Shown piece after piece: positions 17,775 to 27,425 of a DNA stretch of 64,000 bases. This DNA is from Streptomyces sp. NBC_01445 (GTDB lineage Bacteria; Actinomycetota; Actinomycetes; Streptomycetales; Streptomycetaceae). Both the position numbers and the translations under genes were made by a program. The DNA is taken from NCBI RefSeq assembly GCF_035918235.1, contig NZ_CP109485.1, positions 6,668,501-6,732,500 on the forward strand. Direction: 5' to 3'. The notes below the pieces were generated by a model. It was given only the letters and a program-made list of their open reading frames with translations, searched no databases and was not told where the DNA came from. How positions within the stretch are numbered: position 1 is the first letter of the stretch; every line of letters starts with the position of its first letter.

Positions 17775-18848
17775 ATGTCCCCCACGCTGACCGGTCTCTG
17801 TCACTATCCGATCGTGCAGGCACCCATGGCGGGCGGTGCCTCCTGTCCGCAGCTCGCCGCCGCCGTGTCGGAGGCCGGCGGGCTCGGATTCCTCGCCGCC
17901 GGGTACAAGACCGCCGACGGGATGTACCAGGAGATCAAGCAGGTACGGGGGCTGACCAACCAGCCGTTCGGCGTCAATCTCTTCATGCCGCAGTCCGAGT
18001 ACGCGGACCCCGCGGCCGTCGCCGTCTACGCCAGCCAGCTCGCCGGTGAGGCCGCCTGGTACGACACGCAGCTCGGGGACCCGGACTGCGGCCTCGACGA
18101 CGGCTTCGACGCGAAGCTCGCCATCCTCCTCGACGACCCGGTACCGGTCGTCACCTTCACCTTCGGCTGCCCGAGCCGTGACGTCCTCGACTCCCTCGCC
18201 CGCGTCGGCACCCTCACCGCCGTCACCGTGACCACCGCGGACGAGGCGCAGGCCGCCCAGCGGGCCGGCGCCGACGCGGTGTGCGTCCAGGGCATCGAGG
18301 CGGGCGGCCACCAGGGCACCCACCGGGACAACCCGGAGGCCGACGGATCCGGCATCGGACTCATCGCGCTGATCGCCCAGGTCCGCGAGGCCGTACAGAT
18401 CCCGATCATCGCCACCGGCGGACTCATGCGCGGCGGACAGCTCGCCGCCGTGCTCGCCGCGGGCGCCGACGCCGGGCAGTTCGGCACGGCCTTCCTGGTC
18501 TGCCCCGAGTCCGGCGCCAACGTCCTGCACAAGCAGGCCATGACGAACCCGCTGTTCGTGCGGACCGAGCTGACCCGGGCCTTCTCGGGCCGCCCCGCGC
18601 GCGGCCTCGTGAACCGGTTCATGCGCGAGCACGGCCCGTACGCACCCGCCGCCTACCCCCAGATCCACCACATGACGTCGACGCTGCGCAAGGCCGCCGC
18701 CAAGGCGGGGGACCCGCAGGGGATGGCGCTGTGGGCCGGGCAGGGCCACCGGCTCGCCCGCGAGCTGCCCGCCGGCCGGCTCGTCGAGGTGCTCGCGGCG
18801 GAACTCGCGGAGGCGAAGGACGCGTTGGGCGCGCAGGGTGCCGCATGA
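17775..18848 (+). CDS. Nitronate monooxygenase (2-nitropropane dioxygenase family)
   Basis: 357 residues from ATG 17775 (MSPTLTGLCHYPIVQAPMAGG). An FMN-dependent TIM-barrel enzyme: YPIVQAPMAGGAS at the N-terminus, GADAVCVQGIEAGGHQG in the middle, and IIATGGLMRGGQ and GADAGQFGTAFL as the phosphate-binding end. The family oxidises alkyl nitronates such as propionate 3-nitronate. The start is preceded by no clear ribosome-binding site; the strong nested hairpin lies there instead. It shares an ATGA overlap with rsmE. Confidence 0.9.
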   Translation: MSPTLTGLCHYPIVQAPMAGGASCPQLAAAVSEAGGLGFLAAGYKTADGMYQEIKQVRGLTNQPFGVNLFMPQSEYADPAAVAVYASQLAGEAAWYDTQLGDPDCGLDDGFDAKLAILLDDPVPVVTFTFGCPSRDVLDSLARVGTLTAVTVTTADEAQAAQRAGADAVCVQGIEAGGHQGTHRDNPEADGSGIGLIALIAQVREAVQIPIIATGGLMRGGQLAAVLAAGADAGQFGTAFLVCPESGANVLHKQAMTNPLFVRTELTRAFSGRPARGLVNRFMREHGPYAPAAYPQIHHMTSTLRKAAAKAGDPQGMALWAGQGHRLARELPAGRLVEVLAAELAEAKDALGAQGAA

Positions 18849-19588
18849 CGGCGCCGGTGTTCGTCGTCGACGAGGTGCCGTCCGCCACAACGTTCGTGCT
18901 CGACGGGGCCGAGGGACGGCACGCGGTGTCCGTGAAGCGGCTGCGCGCCGGTGAGGACGTCGTCCTGACCGACGGTCGCGGGCGCTGGACCGAGGCGGTC
19001 GTGGCGGCCGCCGAGGGCAAGGACCGGCTCGTCGTCACGGCGGGCCCCGCCCAGGAGGAGCCCGCGCAGGCACCCAGGATCACCGTCGTCCAGGCCCTGC
19101 CCAAGGGCGACCGGGGCGAGCTCGCCGTCGAGACCATGACGGAGACCGGCGTCGACGCGATCGTGCCGTGGCAGGCCGCCCGCTGCATCACGCAGTGGAA
19201 GGGCGACCGCGGCGCCAAGGCGCTCGGCAAGTGGCGGGCCACCGCGCGCGAGGCGGGCAAGCAGTCCCGCCGGGTGCGCTTCCCGGACGTCGCGGACGCC
19301 GCGTCGACCAAGCAGGTCGCGGCACTGCTCGCCGGGGCGGACTTCGCGGCCGTACTGCACGAGGACCGCGACTGCGACAGCGGCGCCCTCGCCACGGTGG
19401 AGCTGCCCACGGCCGGGGACATCGTCCTCGTGGTCGGCCCGGAGGGCGGTGTCTCGCCCGACGAGCTCGCCGCGTTCGCCGAGGCGGGCGCGCGCCCGTA
19501 CCGGCTCGGGCGTAGCGTTCTGCGTACGTCGACCGCGGGGACCGCCGCGACGGCGCTGCTTCTCGGCCGCACCGGCCGCTGGTCCTGA
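18845..19588 (+). CDS. rsmE: 16S rRNA (uracil(1498)-N(3))-methyltransferase
   Basis: 247 residues from ATG 18845, overlapping the previous stop by four bases. It methylates U1498 of 16S rRNA in the assembled 30S subunit. The N-terminal PUA-like part has GRHAVSVKRLRAGEDVVLTD. The SPOUT knot shows VVGPEGGVSPDELAAF and LGRSVLRTSTAGTAA, the SAM-binding signature of RsmE. Length is normal. It is translated from the same message as the nitronate monooxygenase and probably the VOC gene. Confidence 0.94.
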   Translation: MTAPVFVVDEVPSATTFVLDGAEGRHAVSVKRLRAGEDVVLTDGRGRWTEAVVAAAEGKDRLVVTAGPAQEEPAQAPRITVVQALPKGDRGELAVETMTETGVDAIVPWQAARCITQWKGDRGAKALGKWRATAREAGKQSRRVRFPDVADAASTKQVAALLAGADFAAVLHEDRDCDSGALATVELPTAGDIVLVVGPEGGVSPDELAAFAEAGARPYRLGRSVLRTSTAGTAATALLLGRTGRWS

Positions 19589-19608
19589 TCAACCCCTGAG
19601 GGGAACGC

Positions 19609-20001
19609 GTGGAACTCGCCCAGGTCAGACTCCTCGTCTCCGACTTCCGTGCCTGTTACCACTTCTACGCGGACGTGCTCGGCCTCAAGCCGCAGTCGGG
19701 CGCGGAGGACGGGCCGTACGAGAAGTTCAGCCCCACGGCGGGCTCCGCGGGCATCGGGCTCGAGGACCGGGCGCTGATGGCGCAGGTCATCGGCGATCTG
19801 AGTGACGCCCCGGACGGGCACCGGTCCCTCGTCGTGCTGCGGGTCGACGACCTGGACGAGTACTGCGAGCAGATCGTCGCGCGCGGCGCCGAGATCCTGC
19901 ACGGGCCCGCGCCGATGACCGACCGGATGCGGGTCGCCCACCTCAAGGACCCCGAGGACAACATCGTGGAGCTCCAGGAGTGGCTGCTGATGCGGGGTTG
20001 A
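19609..20001 (+). CDS. VOC-family (glyoxalase/bleomycin-resistance-like) protein
   Basis: 130 residues from GTG 19609, with GAGGGGAA upstream and only 20 bp after rsmE. It has the beta-alpha-beta-beta-beta halves of the vicinal oxygen chelate fold (VRLLVSDFRACYHFYADVLGL at the start, HLKDPEDNIVELQEW at the end). Single-domain members bind a metal or small ligand; the substrate is unknown. Confidence 0.88.
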   Translation: MELAQVRLLVSDFRACYHFYADVLGLKPQSGAEDGPYEKFSPTAGSAGIGLEDRALMAQVIGDLSDAPDGHRSLVVLRVDDLDEYCEQIVARGAEILHGPAPMTDRMRVAHLKDPEDNIVELQEWLLMRG

Positions 20002-20092
20002 CCCCCCTCGCCGGCGGTGGCGTCGCGCAGCGGTCCGGGGCAAGTGACCAAACCCCCTGACCTGGCCGTGCGCGCGTGCCTAGGGTGATCGG

Positions 20093-23000
20093 GTGACACG
20101 GACAGCGCACTCTGGATATCTCCGGTTCCCGCATCTGCACGGCGAGTTGGCCGCCTTCACCGCCGAGGACGACGTCTGGGTCGCTCCTCTCGACGGTGGG
20201 CGCGCCTGGCGCGTCAGCGCCGACAACGTCCCCGTCAGCCATCCCCGGATCTCGCCCGACGGCACCACCGTCGCCTGGACGTCCACCCGCGACGGCGCCC
20301 CCGAGGTGCACATCGCCCCGGTCGACGGCGGACCCTCGAAACGCCTTACGTACTGGGGCAGTTCGAGGACGACGGTGCGCGGCTGGACCCCCGACGGGCG
20401 GGTCCTCGCGCTCAGCACCCAGGGCCAGGCGTCCCTGCGCCGCAGCTGGGCGAGGGCCGTACCTCTCGACGGCGGACCCGCCACCACACTGCCGTACGGG
20501 CCCGTGGGCGACGTCGTGACCGGGCCCGGCGGGCAGGTCGTCCTGCTGTCCGCGCCGATGGGCCGCGAGGCCGCCTGGTGGAAGCGCTACCGGGGCGGCA
20601 CCGCAGGGAAGCTGTGGATCGACCGGGCGGGCGACGGCGAGTTCGTCCGCCTCCACGAGGAGCTCGACGGGAACATCGAGTACCCGATGTGGGTCGGCGA
20701 CCGGGTGGCTTTCCTGTCCGACCACGAAGGTGTCGGCGCCCTGTACTCGTCCCTCGCCGACGGCAGTTCACTGCGCCGGCACACGCCGGTCGACGGCTTC
20801 TACGCCCGGCACGCGGCGAGTGACGGCACGCGTGTCGTGTACTCCTCGGCCGGTGAGCTGTGGTTCGTGGATGCCCTCGACAGCGCGGCCGGCGCGGATG
20901 GCGCCGTGCCGCGCCGCCTCGACATCCGTCTCGGCGGGCAGCGCGTCGACCTCCAGCCCCACCCCGTCAGCGCCGCCCGCTGGTTCGGCGCGGCGGCGCC
21001 AGACCACACCGCGCGCGGCAGCGCCGTCTCGGTGCGCGGCGCGGTCCACTGGGTCACCCACCGTTCCGGGCCCGCCCGCACGCTGGCCGCCCGGCCCGGC
21101 GTACGGGCCCGCCTCCCGCGCACCTTCCGCGTCGAGGGCGAGGAACACGTGGTGTGGGTGACGGACGCCGAGGGCGACGACGCCCTGGAGTTCGCGCCCG
21201 CCACCGGCATCGCGCCCGGCGCCACCCCGCGCAGGCTCGCCGCCGGGCAGCTCGGCCGCGTACTGAACCTCGCGATGGCGCCCGACGGCAGCCGGGCCGC
21301 CGTCGCCTCGCACGACGGGCGTGTGCTGCTCGTCGAGCGCGAGAGCGGTGAGGTCAGGGAGGTCGACCGCAGCGAGGACGGCCACGTGAGCGGCCTCGTC
21401 TTCTCTCCGGACTCGGCGTGGCTCGCCTGGTCGCACCCCGGCCCCTCGCCCCTGCGCCAGCTCAAGCTCGCCAACACCGCCGACCTGTCGGTGACGGAGG
21501 CGACGCCGCTGCGGTTCCGGGACTACGCCCCCGCGTTCACCCTCGACGGCAAACACCTCGCGTTCCTCTCCGCGCGCTCCTTCGACCCGGTCTACGACGA
21601 GCACGTCTTCGACCTCGCGTTCGTCGGGGGCTCGCGGCCGCACCTGATCACGCTCGCCGCGGCCACGCCGTCCCCGTTCGGCCCCCAGCGCCACGGCCGT
21701 CCTTTCGACACCCCGGACAGCCCCGCCGCCGAGACCCCCGACAGCGAGGGCACCCCCACCACCCGTATCGACCTCGAAGGGCTCGCCGACCGCATCGTCG
21801 CGTTCCCCGTGGAGGCCGCCCGCTACACCACCCTGCGGGCCGCCAAGGACGGCGTCCTGTGGCTGCGGCACCCGGTCCAGGGCGTGCTCGGTGCGTCCCG
21901 GGCCACCCCCGACGACCCCGACCCCAAGAGCGAGCTCGAACGCTACGACCTCGCCCAGCAGCGCATCGAGCACCTCGCCTCGGACGCCGACCACCTGGCC
22001 GTCAGCGGCGACGGCAAGCGCGTCCTGCTGTGGACCGACGGCAAGCTCAAGGTCGTACCGAGCGACCGGCGCGCCTCCTCCGACGACGACAGCGACACCA
22101 ACATCACGGTCGACCTGAGCCGGGTCCGCCAGGACGTCGACCCCGTCGCCGAGTGGCGGCAGATGTACGACGAGGCGGGCCGCCTCATGCGGGACAACTT
22201 CTGGCGCGCGGACATGGACGGCGTCGACTGGGACGGCGTCCTGGAGCGCTACCGGCCCGTCCTCGACCGCGTCGCCACCCACGACGACCTCGTCGACCTC
22301 CTGTGGGAGGTCCAGGGCGAACTCGGCACCTCCCACGCCTACGTCACACCGAGCGGCGGCTGGAGCGGCGGCGACAGGCGGCAGGGCCTCCTCGGCGCGG
22401 ACATCTCCCGCCACGAGGACGGCAGTTGGCGCGTCGACCGCGTCCTGCCCACCGAGACGTCCGACCCACGCGCCCACGCACCGCTCGCCGCGCCCGGGGT
22501 GGCCGTGCGCGCGGGTGACGCGATCATCGCGGTGGCCGGACGCCCCGTCGACCCCGTCACCGGTCCGGGACCGCTCCTCGTCGGGACGGCGGGCAAGCCC
22601 GTCGAGCTGACCGTCTCCCCGGCCGGCGGCGGCGACCCGCGCCACGCGGTCGTCGTCCCCGTCGCCGACGAAGAGCCGCTGCGCTACCACGCCTGGGTCG
22701 TCGACCGCCGCGCCCACGTCCACGAGCAGTCGGGCGGCCGACTCGGCTATCTCCACGTGCCCGACATGCAGGCCCCCGGCTGGGCCCAGATCCACCGCGA
22801 CCTGCGGGTCGAGGTGGCGCGCGAGGGGCTCATCGTCGACGTGCGCGAGAACCGCGGCGGACACACCTCGCAGCTCGTCGTCGAGAAGCTGGCCCGCCGG
22901 ATCGTCGGCTGGGACCTGCCGCGCGGCTCCCGCCCCTTCAGCTACCCGATGGACGCGCCCCGCGGCCCCGTGGTGGCCGTCGCCAACGAGTTCTCCGGCT

Positions 23001-23341
23001 CCGACGGCGACATCGTCAACGCGGCGATCAAGGCGCTCGGGATCGGCCCCGTGGTCGGTGTACGCACCTGGGGCGGCGTCATCGGCATCGACAGCCGCTA
23101 CCGGCTCGTCGACGGCACGCTGGTGACCCAGCCCAAGTATGCGACCTGGCTGGACGGCTACGAGTGGGGGGTGGAGAACCACGGCGTCGACCCCGACGTC
23201 GAAGTGGTCGCCGCCCCGCAGGACCACGCGGCCGGGCGCGACCCGCAGCTCGACGAGGCCGTGCGCATCGCGCTGGCGGCGCTCGCCGAGAACCCGGCGC
23301 GCACGGCACCCGAACTCCCGGAACCGCGCGTACGGGAGTGA
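20093..23341 (+). CDS. Tricorn protease homologue (S41 family peptidase)
   Basis: 1082 residues from GTG 20093. The N-terminal 650 residues are WD40/TolB-like beta-propeller blades (repeated SPDG motifs: ISPDGTTVAWTS, WTPDGRVLALST, FSPDSAWLAWS). Then come a helical core (VDLLWEVQGELGTSHAYVTP, His748), a PDZ domain (LAAPGVAVRAGDAIIAVAGRPV) and the S41 catalytic core (VDVRENRGGHTS, then NEFSGSDGD with the nucleophile Ser970). His748 and Ser970 fall close to the known tricorn catalytic positions. Tricorn degrades oligopeptides released by the proteasome, which actinomycetes also have. No signal peptide, so it is cytoplasmic. Confidence 0.95.
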   Translation: MTRTAHSGYLRFPHLHGELAAFTAEDDVWVAPLDGGRAWRVSADNVPVSHPRISPDGTTVAWTSTRDGAPEVHIAPVDGGPSKRLTYWGSSRTTVRGWTPDGRVLALSTQGQASLRRSWARAVPLDGGPATTLPYGPVGDVVTGPGGQVVLLSAPMGREAAWWKRYRGGTAGKLWIDRAGDGEFVRLHEELDGNIEYPMWVGDRVAFLSDHEGVGALYSSLADGSSLRRHTPVDGFYARHAASDGTRVVYSSAGELWFVDALDSAAGADGAVPRRLDIRLGGQRVDLQPHPVSAARWFGAAAPDHTARGSAVSVRGAVHWVTHRSGPARTLAARPGVRARLPRTFRVEGEEHVVWVTDAEGDDALEFAPATGIAPGATPRRLAAGQLGRVLNLAMAPDGSRAAVASHDGRVLLVERESGEVREVDRSEDGHVSGLVFSPDSAWLAWSHPGPSPLRQLKLANTADLSVTEATPLRFRDYAPAFTLDGKHLAFLSARSFDPVYDEHVFDLAFVGGSRPHLITLAAATPSPFGPQRHGRPFDTPDSPAAETPDSEGTPTTRIDLEGLADRIVAFPVEAARYTTLRAAKDGVLWLRHPVQGVLGASRATPDDPDPKSELERYDLAQQRIEHLASDADHLAVSGDGKRVLLWTDGKLKVVPSDRRASSDDDSDTNITVDLSRVRQDVDPVAEWRQMYDEAGRLMRDNFWRADMDGVDWDGVLERYRPVLDRVATHDDLVDLLWEVQGELGTSHAYVTPSGGWSGGDRRQGLLGADISRHEDGSWRVDRVLPTETSDPRAHAPLAAPGVAVRAGDAIIAVAGRPVDPVTGPGPLLVGTAGKPVELTVSPAGGGDPRHAVVVPVADEEPLRYHAWVVDRRAHVHEQSGGRLGYLHVPDMQAPGWAQIHRDLRVEVAREGLIVDVRENRGGHTSQLVVEKLARRIVGWDLPRGSRPFSYPMDAPRGPVVAVANEFSGSDGDIVNAAIKALGIGPVVGVRTWGGVIGIDSRYRLVDGTLVTQPKYATWLDGYEWGVENHGVDPDVEVVAAPQDHAAGRDPQLDEAVRIALAALAENPARTAPELPEPRVRE

Positions 23342-23429
23342 GGCCTGTCGTGGAGGCAGGCGCCGCGGGTGGCGGCGGGCCGGATAGCATTCCCGGCGTA
23401 GTGACCGGACGGTGTGAGGAGACGTGATC

Positions 23430-23783
23430 GTGGCCGGAGAGCCGCAGGCCGACTGCCTGTTCTGCAAGATCGTCGCGGGGGAGGTCCCGGCCACGCTGGT
23501 ACGCGAGACCGAGACCACCGTCGCCTTCCGGGACATCAACCCGCAGGCGCCGACCCATGTCCTCGTCATCCCGCGGGTCCACCACCGCGACGCCGCGGCC
23601 CTCGCCGCCGCCGAGCCGCAGATCGCCGCCGACGTGCTGCGGGAGACGGCCGAGGTCGCCGCCGAGGAGAAGCTCGACAGCTACCGCGTCGTGTTCAACA
23701 CCGGCAGCGGCGCCGGCCAGACCGTCTTCCACGCCCACGCCCATGTCCTCGGGGGCCGCGGCCTCCAGTGGCCCCCCGGCTAG
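23430..23783 (+). CDS. HIT family (histidine triad) nucleotide-binding protein
   Basis: 117 residues. GTG 23430 is preferred over GTG 23424 because AGGAG at 23417-23421 is eight bases before the former and only two before the latter. [13 protein letters not shown] at the N-terminus and the catalytic triad motif HAHAHVLGG near the C-terminus mark the HINT branch, which hydrolyses purine nucleoside phosphoramidates. It lies 20 bp before the RNase Z gene. Confidence 0.93.
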   Translation: MAGEPQADCLFCKIVAGEVPATLVRETETTVAFRDINPQAPTHVLVIPRVHHRDAAALAAAEPQIAADVLRETAEVAAEEKLDSYRVVFNTGSGAGQTVFHAHAHVLGGRGLQWPPG

Positions 23784-23803
23784 CGGGCGCCGGGCAACGC
23801 GCC

Positions 23804-24712
23804 GTGTCCGTACGGGAATTGGTGGTGCTCGGCACCGCGAGCCAGGTGCCGACGAGGCACCGCAACCACAACGGCTACCTGCTGCGCTGGGACGGGGAGG
23901 GCATCCTCTTCGATCCCGGCGAGGGCACGCAGCGCCAGATGCTGCGGGCCGGCGTCGCCGCGCACGACCTCAACCGGCTGTGTGTCACCCACTTCCACGG
24001 CGACCACTCCCTCGGCCTCGCCGGGGTCATCCAGCGCATCAACCTGGACCGGGTGCCGCACCCCGTCACGGCGCACTACCCGCGCTCCGGTCAGCGGTTC
24101 TTCGACCGGCTGCGGTACGCCACCGCGTACCGCGAGAGCGTCGCGCTAGCCGAGGAGCCGGTGTCCGGCGAGGGCGGCGTGCTCGCCGAGACGCCGTCGT
24201 ACACGCTGGACGCGCGCCGTCTCTCCCACCCCGTCGAGTCCTACGGCTACCGCCTCGTGGAGCCCGACGGGCGCCGCATGCTGCCCGACCTGCTTGCCGA
24301 ACACGGCATCTCCGGGCCCGACGTGGGGCTCCTCCAGCGGGACGGGTCCCTGCGCGGCGTCACCCTCGACGACGTGAGCGAGGTGCGGCGCGGGCAGCGG
24401 TTCGCGTTCGTCATGGACACCCGGCTCTGCGACGGGGTGAACGAGCTCGCCGAGGGGTGCGACATGCTCGTCATCGAGTCGACATTCCTCGACGGGGACC
24501 ACCGACTGGCCTCCGAACACGGCCACTTGACCGCCGGGCAGGCCGCGCGCGTCGCGGCCGAGGGCGGGGTGCGGCATCTCGTGCTCACCCACTTCAGCCA
24601 GCGCTACTCCGACCCCGAGGAGTTCGAGCGCCAGGCCCGCGCCGCCGGCTTCACCGGAGAGCTCACCGTGGCGCGGGACCTCGACCGCGTACAGGTGCCC
24701 AAACGCGTCTAA
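23804..24712 (+). CDS. rnz: Ribonuclease Z (tRNA 3' endonuclease)
   Basis: 302 residues from GTG 23804 ([20 protein letters not shown]). A metallo-beta-lactamase-fold enzyme that trims 3' trailers of tRNA precursors. The metal motif is [12 protein letters not shown] (His63, His65, Asp67, His68). Other signatures are [50 protein letters not shown] and LTHFSQRY, all present in the family. Length agrees with bacterial RNase Z. Confidence 0.94.
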   Translation: MSVRELVVLGTASQVPTRHRNHNGYLLRWDGEGILFDPGEGTQRQMLRAGVAAHDLNRLCVTHFHGDHSLGLAGVIQRINLDRVPHPVTAHYPRSGQRFFDRLRYATAYRESVALAEEPVSGEGGVLAETPSYTLDARRLSHPVESYGYRLVEPDGRRMLPDLLAEHGISGPDVGLLQRDGSLRGVTLDDVSEVRRGQRFAFVMDTRLCDGVNELAEGCDMLVIESTFLDGDHRLASEHGHLTAGQAARVAAEGGVRHLVLTHFSQRYSDPEEFERQARAAGFTGELTVARDLDRVQVPKRV

Positions 24713-24733
24713 TCCCGGGCGTACCATGCTCTG

Positions 24734-25738
24734 ATGTCCCTCGCTTCGCTCCCCAAAGCCGAACTCCACCTGCACATCGAAGGCACCCTCGAACCCGAGC
24801 TCGCCTTCGAACTCGCGGCCCGCAACGGCGTCGACCTGCCGTTCGCCGACACCGAGGCCCTCCGCAAGGCCTACCTCTTCGAAGACCTGCAGTCCTTCCT
24901 CGACCTGTACTACGGCCTGATGGCCGTCCTGCGCACCGAGGAGGACTTCGAGCAGCTCGCCGACGCCTACCTCGCGCGCGCCGCCGCGCAGGGCGTGCGG
25001 CACGCCGAGATCTTCTTCGACCCGCAGGCCCACACCGCCCGCGGCGTGCCGATCGGGACCGTCGTCGAGGGCCTGAGCGCCGCCCTGTCGAAGAGCGTGG
25101 AGCGCCACGGCGTCTCCACCCGTCTCATCATGTGCTTCCTGCGCGACCAGTCCGCCGAGTCGGCGATGCAGACCCTGGAGTCCGCGAAGCCCTACCTCGA
25201 CCGGATCGTCGGCGTCGGCCTCGACTCCGCCGAGGTCGGCAACCCCGCCTCCAAGTTCCGCGAGGTGTACGAGGCCGCGGGCGCGCTCGGGCTGCGCAAG
25301 GTCGCCCACGCGGGCGAGGAGGGCGACCCCTCGTACGTATGGGAGGCGCTCGACGTGCTCGGCGTCGAGCGCATCGACCACGGGCTCCGCTGCGTCGAGG
25401 ACCCGGCGCTCGTCGAACGGCTCGTGCGGGACCGGGTGCCGCTGACGCTGTGTCCGCTGTCGAACGTGCGGCTGCGCGCCATCGACGTACTCGAAGACCA
25501 CCCGCTGCCGCGGATGATGGACGCCGGTCTGCTCTGCACGGTGAACTCCGACGACCCGTCCTACTTCGGCGGATACGTCGGAGACACCTTCCACGCGGTC
25601 CACGAGGCGCTCGCGCTCGACCACGAGCGGCTGCGCGAGCTCGCCCGCAACTCGTTCGTCGCGTCGTTCCTCGACGACGACGAGGAGCTGCGCTCGCGCT
25701 ACCTCGCCGAGGTCGACGCGTTCGCGTTCGACGACTGA
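24734..25738 (+). CDS. Adenosine deaminase-family protein (adenosine or adenine deaminase)
   Basis: 334 residues from ATG 24734. A zinc TIM-barrel deaminase: HLHIEGTLEP (His12, His14), HAGEEGDPSYVW, ERIDHGLRC, LCPLSNV and the metal/catalytic VNSDDPSYFGGY. The HIEGTLEPEL and SDDPSYFGGYV forms are those of the adenine-deaminase-like branch rather than classical Add, so adenine may be the substrate; this is inference. Its last 40 bases overlap the end of the MFS gene on the other strand. Confidence 0.9.
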   Translation: MSLASLPKAELHLHIEGTLEPELAFELAARNGVDLPFADTEALRKAYLFEDLQSFLDLYYGLMAVLRTEEDFEQLADAYLARAAAQGVRHAEIFFDPQAHTARGVPIGTVVEGLSAALSKSVERHGVSTRLIMCFLRDQSAESAMQTLESAKPYLDRIVGVGLDSAEVGNPASKFREVYEAAGALGLRKVAHAGEEGDPSYVWEALDVLGVERIDHGLRCVEDPALVERLVRDRVPLTLCPLSNVRLRAIDVLEDHPLPRMMDAGLLCTVNSDDPSYFGGYVGDTFHAVHEALALDHERLRELARNSFVASFLDDDEELRSRYLAEVDAFAFDD

Positions 25739-27075
25739 CCGAGTGCCGCCGAGCCGCCCCGCGGTCCCGCCGTGGAGAACTCCTCCTGCGTCGGGGCCGG
25801 TTGGGGCGTGCTCACCGTGATCTCCACGACCGGCTGCTCGGCCGCGCCCATCTGCGGGACCGCGCCCGCCGGGGCGCCCGTCACGCCGGCCACCAGAGCG
25901 GCGGGGGCGCCGCCCCTCCTGCGGACCGTGCCGGGCCGCAGCAGCGGGCTGCCGCCCGTGTGCAGCGCCACCGCGGTGAGCGGCAGTGCCAGGACGAGCA
26001 GCGCCACGGCGAGCGTCGTGCCCATCGCCGGATAGCCCGCCGTCTGCGACAGGACGCTGCCGGTGAGCGGGCCGCAGGCCGTGCCGAGCGACGCCGCCGA
26101 GCCGACGAGGACCGCCCAGCGGCCGCGCGGGTCCAGGGACGCGGCCAGGCCGATCAGATACGACAGGACCACCGGGTACAGCGTGTTCCACGCGATCTCA
26201 CCGGTCGCGAACGACGCGAGGTCGTCCGCGCGGGCGCTCACCACGATGCAGCATGCGATCAGTGCCGTGCCCGCGCCGATCGGGGCGGCGCGGCCGAGCC
26301 GGGACCCGAGCGCGCCCGCGCCGAGCACGCCCACGAGCGCCGTGCCGAGCGCCACCGCGAAGACCGCGCCGACGGTGATCTCCGTCAGGCCCGCCTGGTC
26401 CGTGCCGATGCGGCTGCTGACGCCCCACAGGGAGTTCTGCGCCATCGACCAGCAGAGCATCGCGGCGGCCAGGACCAGGCCCGAACGGCGGAAGGGGAGA
26501 GGGCTTGCGGGCCTGTGCTGCCCGGCGGGGGTGGGGAGCCCGGCGGTGCCGCTCTCCAGTCCGGAGGTCGCAGGCCACGTCGCCAGTGCCGTCAGTGCGA
26601 TCGCCGCGAACGGGAGCGCATGGCCCGTACCCAGATGCGGCATCGTCAGATACAGCGCACCGGCCAGCGCCGAGACGCTGAGCAGGCCCAGCGTCGAGGC
26701 CCGGTGCGGGTCGCGCTGCCCGGCGATTCCCGTCGCGGCGACCGTCGTCGCCGTGCCCGACCCGAAGCCGCCGGCCATCGCGCCGAGTACCACCAGCGGT
26801 ACGAAGGACGTCGCCGCGGCCGCGCCGTATCCGAGCGCCGCGAGCAGCAGACCCGCTCTGGCGAGGGTGCGGGGGCCGGTGCGGTCCACACGGCCGGCGA
26901 AGGTGAAGCCCGCCGCGGCCGAACTCATCAGCAGCGCACTGCCGATGAGGCCCGCCTGCGCCGGGGGGAGATGGAGGCTGTCACCGAGGCGGCCCACGAC
27001 GGTGGGCAGCAGATACGGGGCCAGATAACCGGCCGTGAAGAGGGCGACAAGGGGCCGGGGAGTGCGGCGGGACAC
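25699..27075 (-). CDS. MFS transporter
   Basis: 458 residues from GTG 27075 (VSRRTPRPLVALFTAGYLAP). Twelve hydrophobic segments are visible, with the RVDRTGPRTLARAG loop between helices 2 and 3 and a long, polar, proline-rich C-terminal tail (last 70 or so residues). Substrate unknown. A GGAA seven bases upstream supports the start. The gene overlaps the deaminase by 40 bp tail to tail, so the tail is encoded opposite the deaminase C-terminus. Confidence 0.88.
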   Translation of the reverse strand: MSRRTPRPLVALFTAGYLAPYLLPTVVGRLGDSLHLPPAQAGLIGSALLMSSAAAGFTFAGRVDRTGPRTLARAGLLLAALGYGAAAATSFVPLVVLGAMAGGFGSGTATTVAATGIAGQRDPHRASTLGLLSVSALAGALYLTMPHLGTGHALPFAAIALTALATWPATSGLESGTAGLPTPAGQHRPASPLPFRRSGLVLAAAMLCWSMAQNSLWGVSSRIGTDQAGLTEITVGAVFAVALGTALVGVLGAGALGSRLGRAAPIGAGTALIACCIVVSARADDLASFATGEIAWNTLYPVVLSYLIGLAASLDPRGRWAVLVGSAASLGTACGPLTGSVLSQTAGYPAMGTTLAVALLVLALPLTAVALHTGGSPLLRPGTVRRRGGAPAALVAGVTGAPAGAVPQMGAAEQPVVEITVSTPQPAPTQEEFSTAGPRGGSAALGQSSNANASTSAR

Positions 27076-27425
27076 GGGCGTTCCAAAGCGTGGCGGTGTA
27101 CGGGGATCAGAGCATGCGGAACTGCGGGAATGCCTGAACAGGCAAGGGGAATGGGGGGTGCGCCGGGGCTCGCGATACGAGGGGGCCGCGGCCAATTTGT
27201 ATCAAGCGCGGGGAGGGTGAAAACAGCTGGGCCGGTGTGATCTGGACCACGTTCTGTTTGGAGGGTAGGAGTGGGGGTAGGCGAGGTCGTTTTTTCGAGG
27301 AAACAGGCAGCGACAGCGACCCCGGTCCGGGGGCGCCGACTCCCGTTCCGCACGCCGTGCTACGCGCGTTGCCCGTGGGGTATCAGGCACACTGTGCGGA
27401 CCCTCACGACTCTGGGGAGCCCACC
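27076..27425. other. Divergent intergenic region between MFS and PfkB genes
   Basis: 350 bp with no convincing gene. It must hold the promoters of both neighbours. A T6 run occurs at 27290-27295, and a good ribosome-binding site (GGGGAG) closes the region before the TTG start of the kinase gene. No clear -35/-10 pair could be assigned. Confidence 0.5.

Noticed and set aside
20768..23569. A 933-codon open frame on the minus strand
   Set aside because: It mirrors the tricorn protease gene, which has full domain support on the plus strand.
23557..27240. A 1227-codon open frame on the plus strand
   Set aside because: Arg/Pro/Ala-rich frame crossing RNase Z, the deaminase and the MFS gene, all of which have clear family motifs in other frames.
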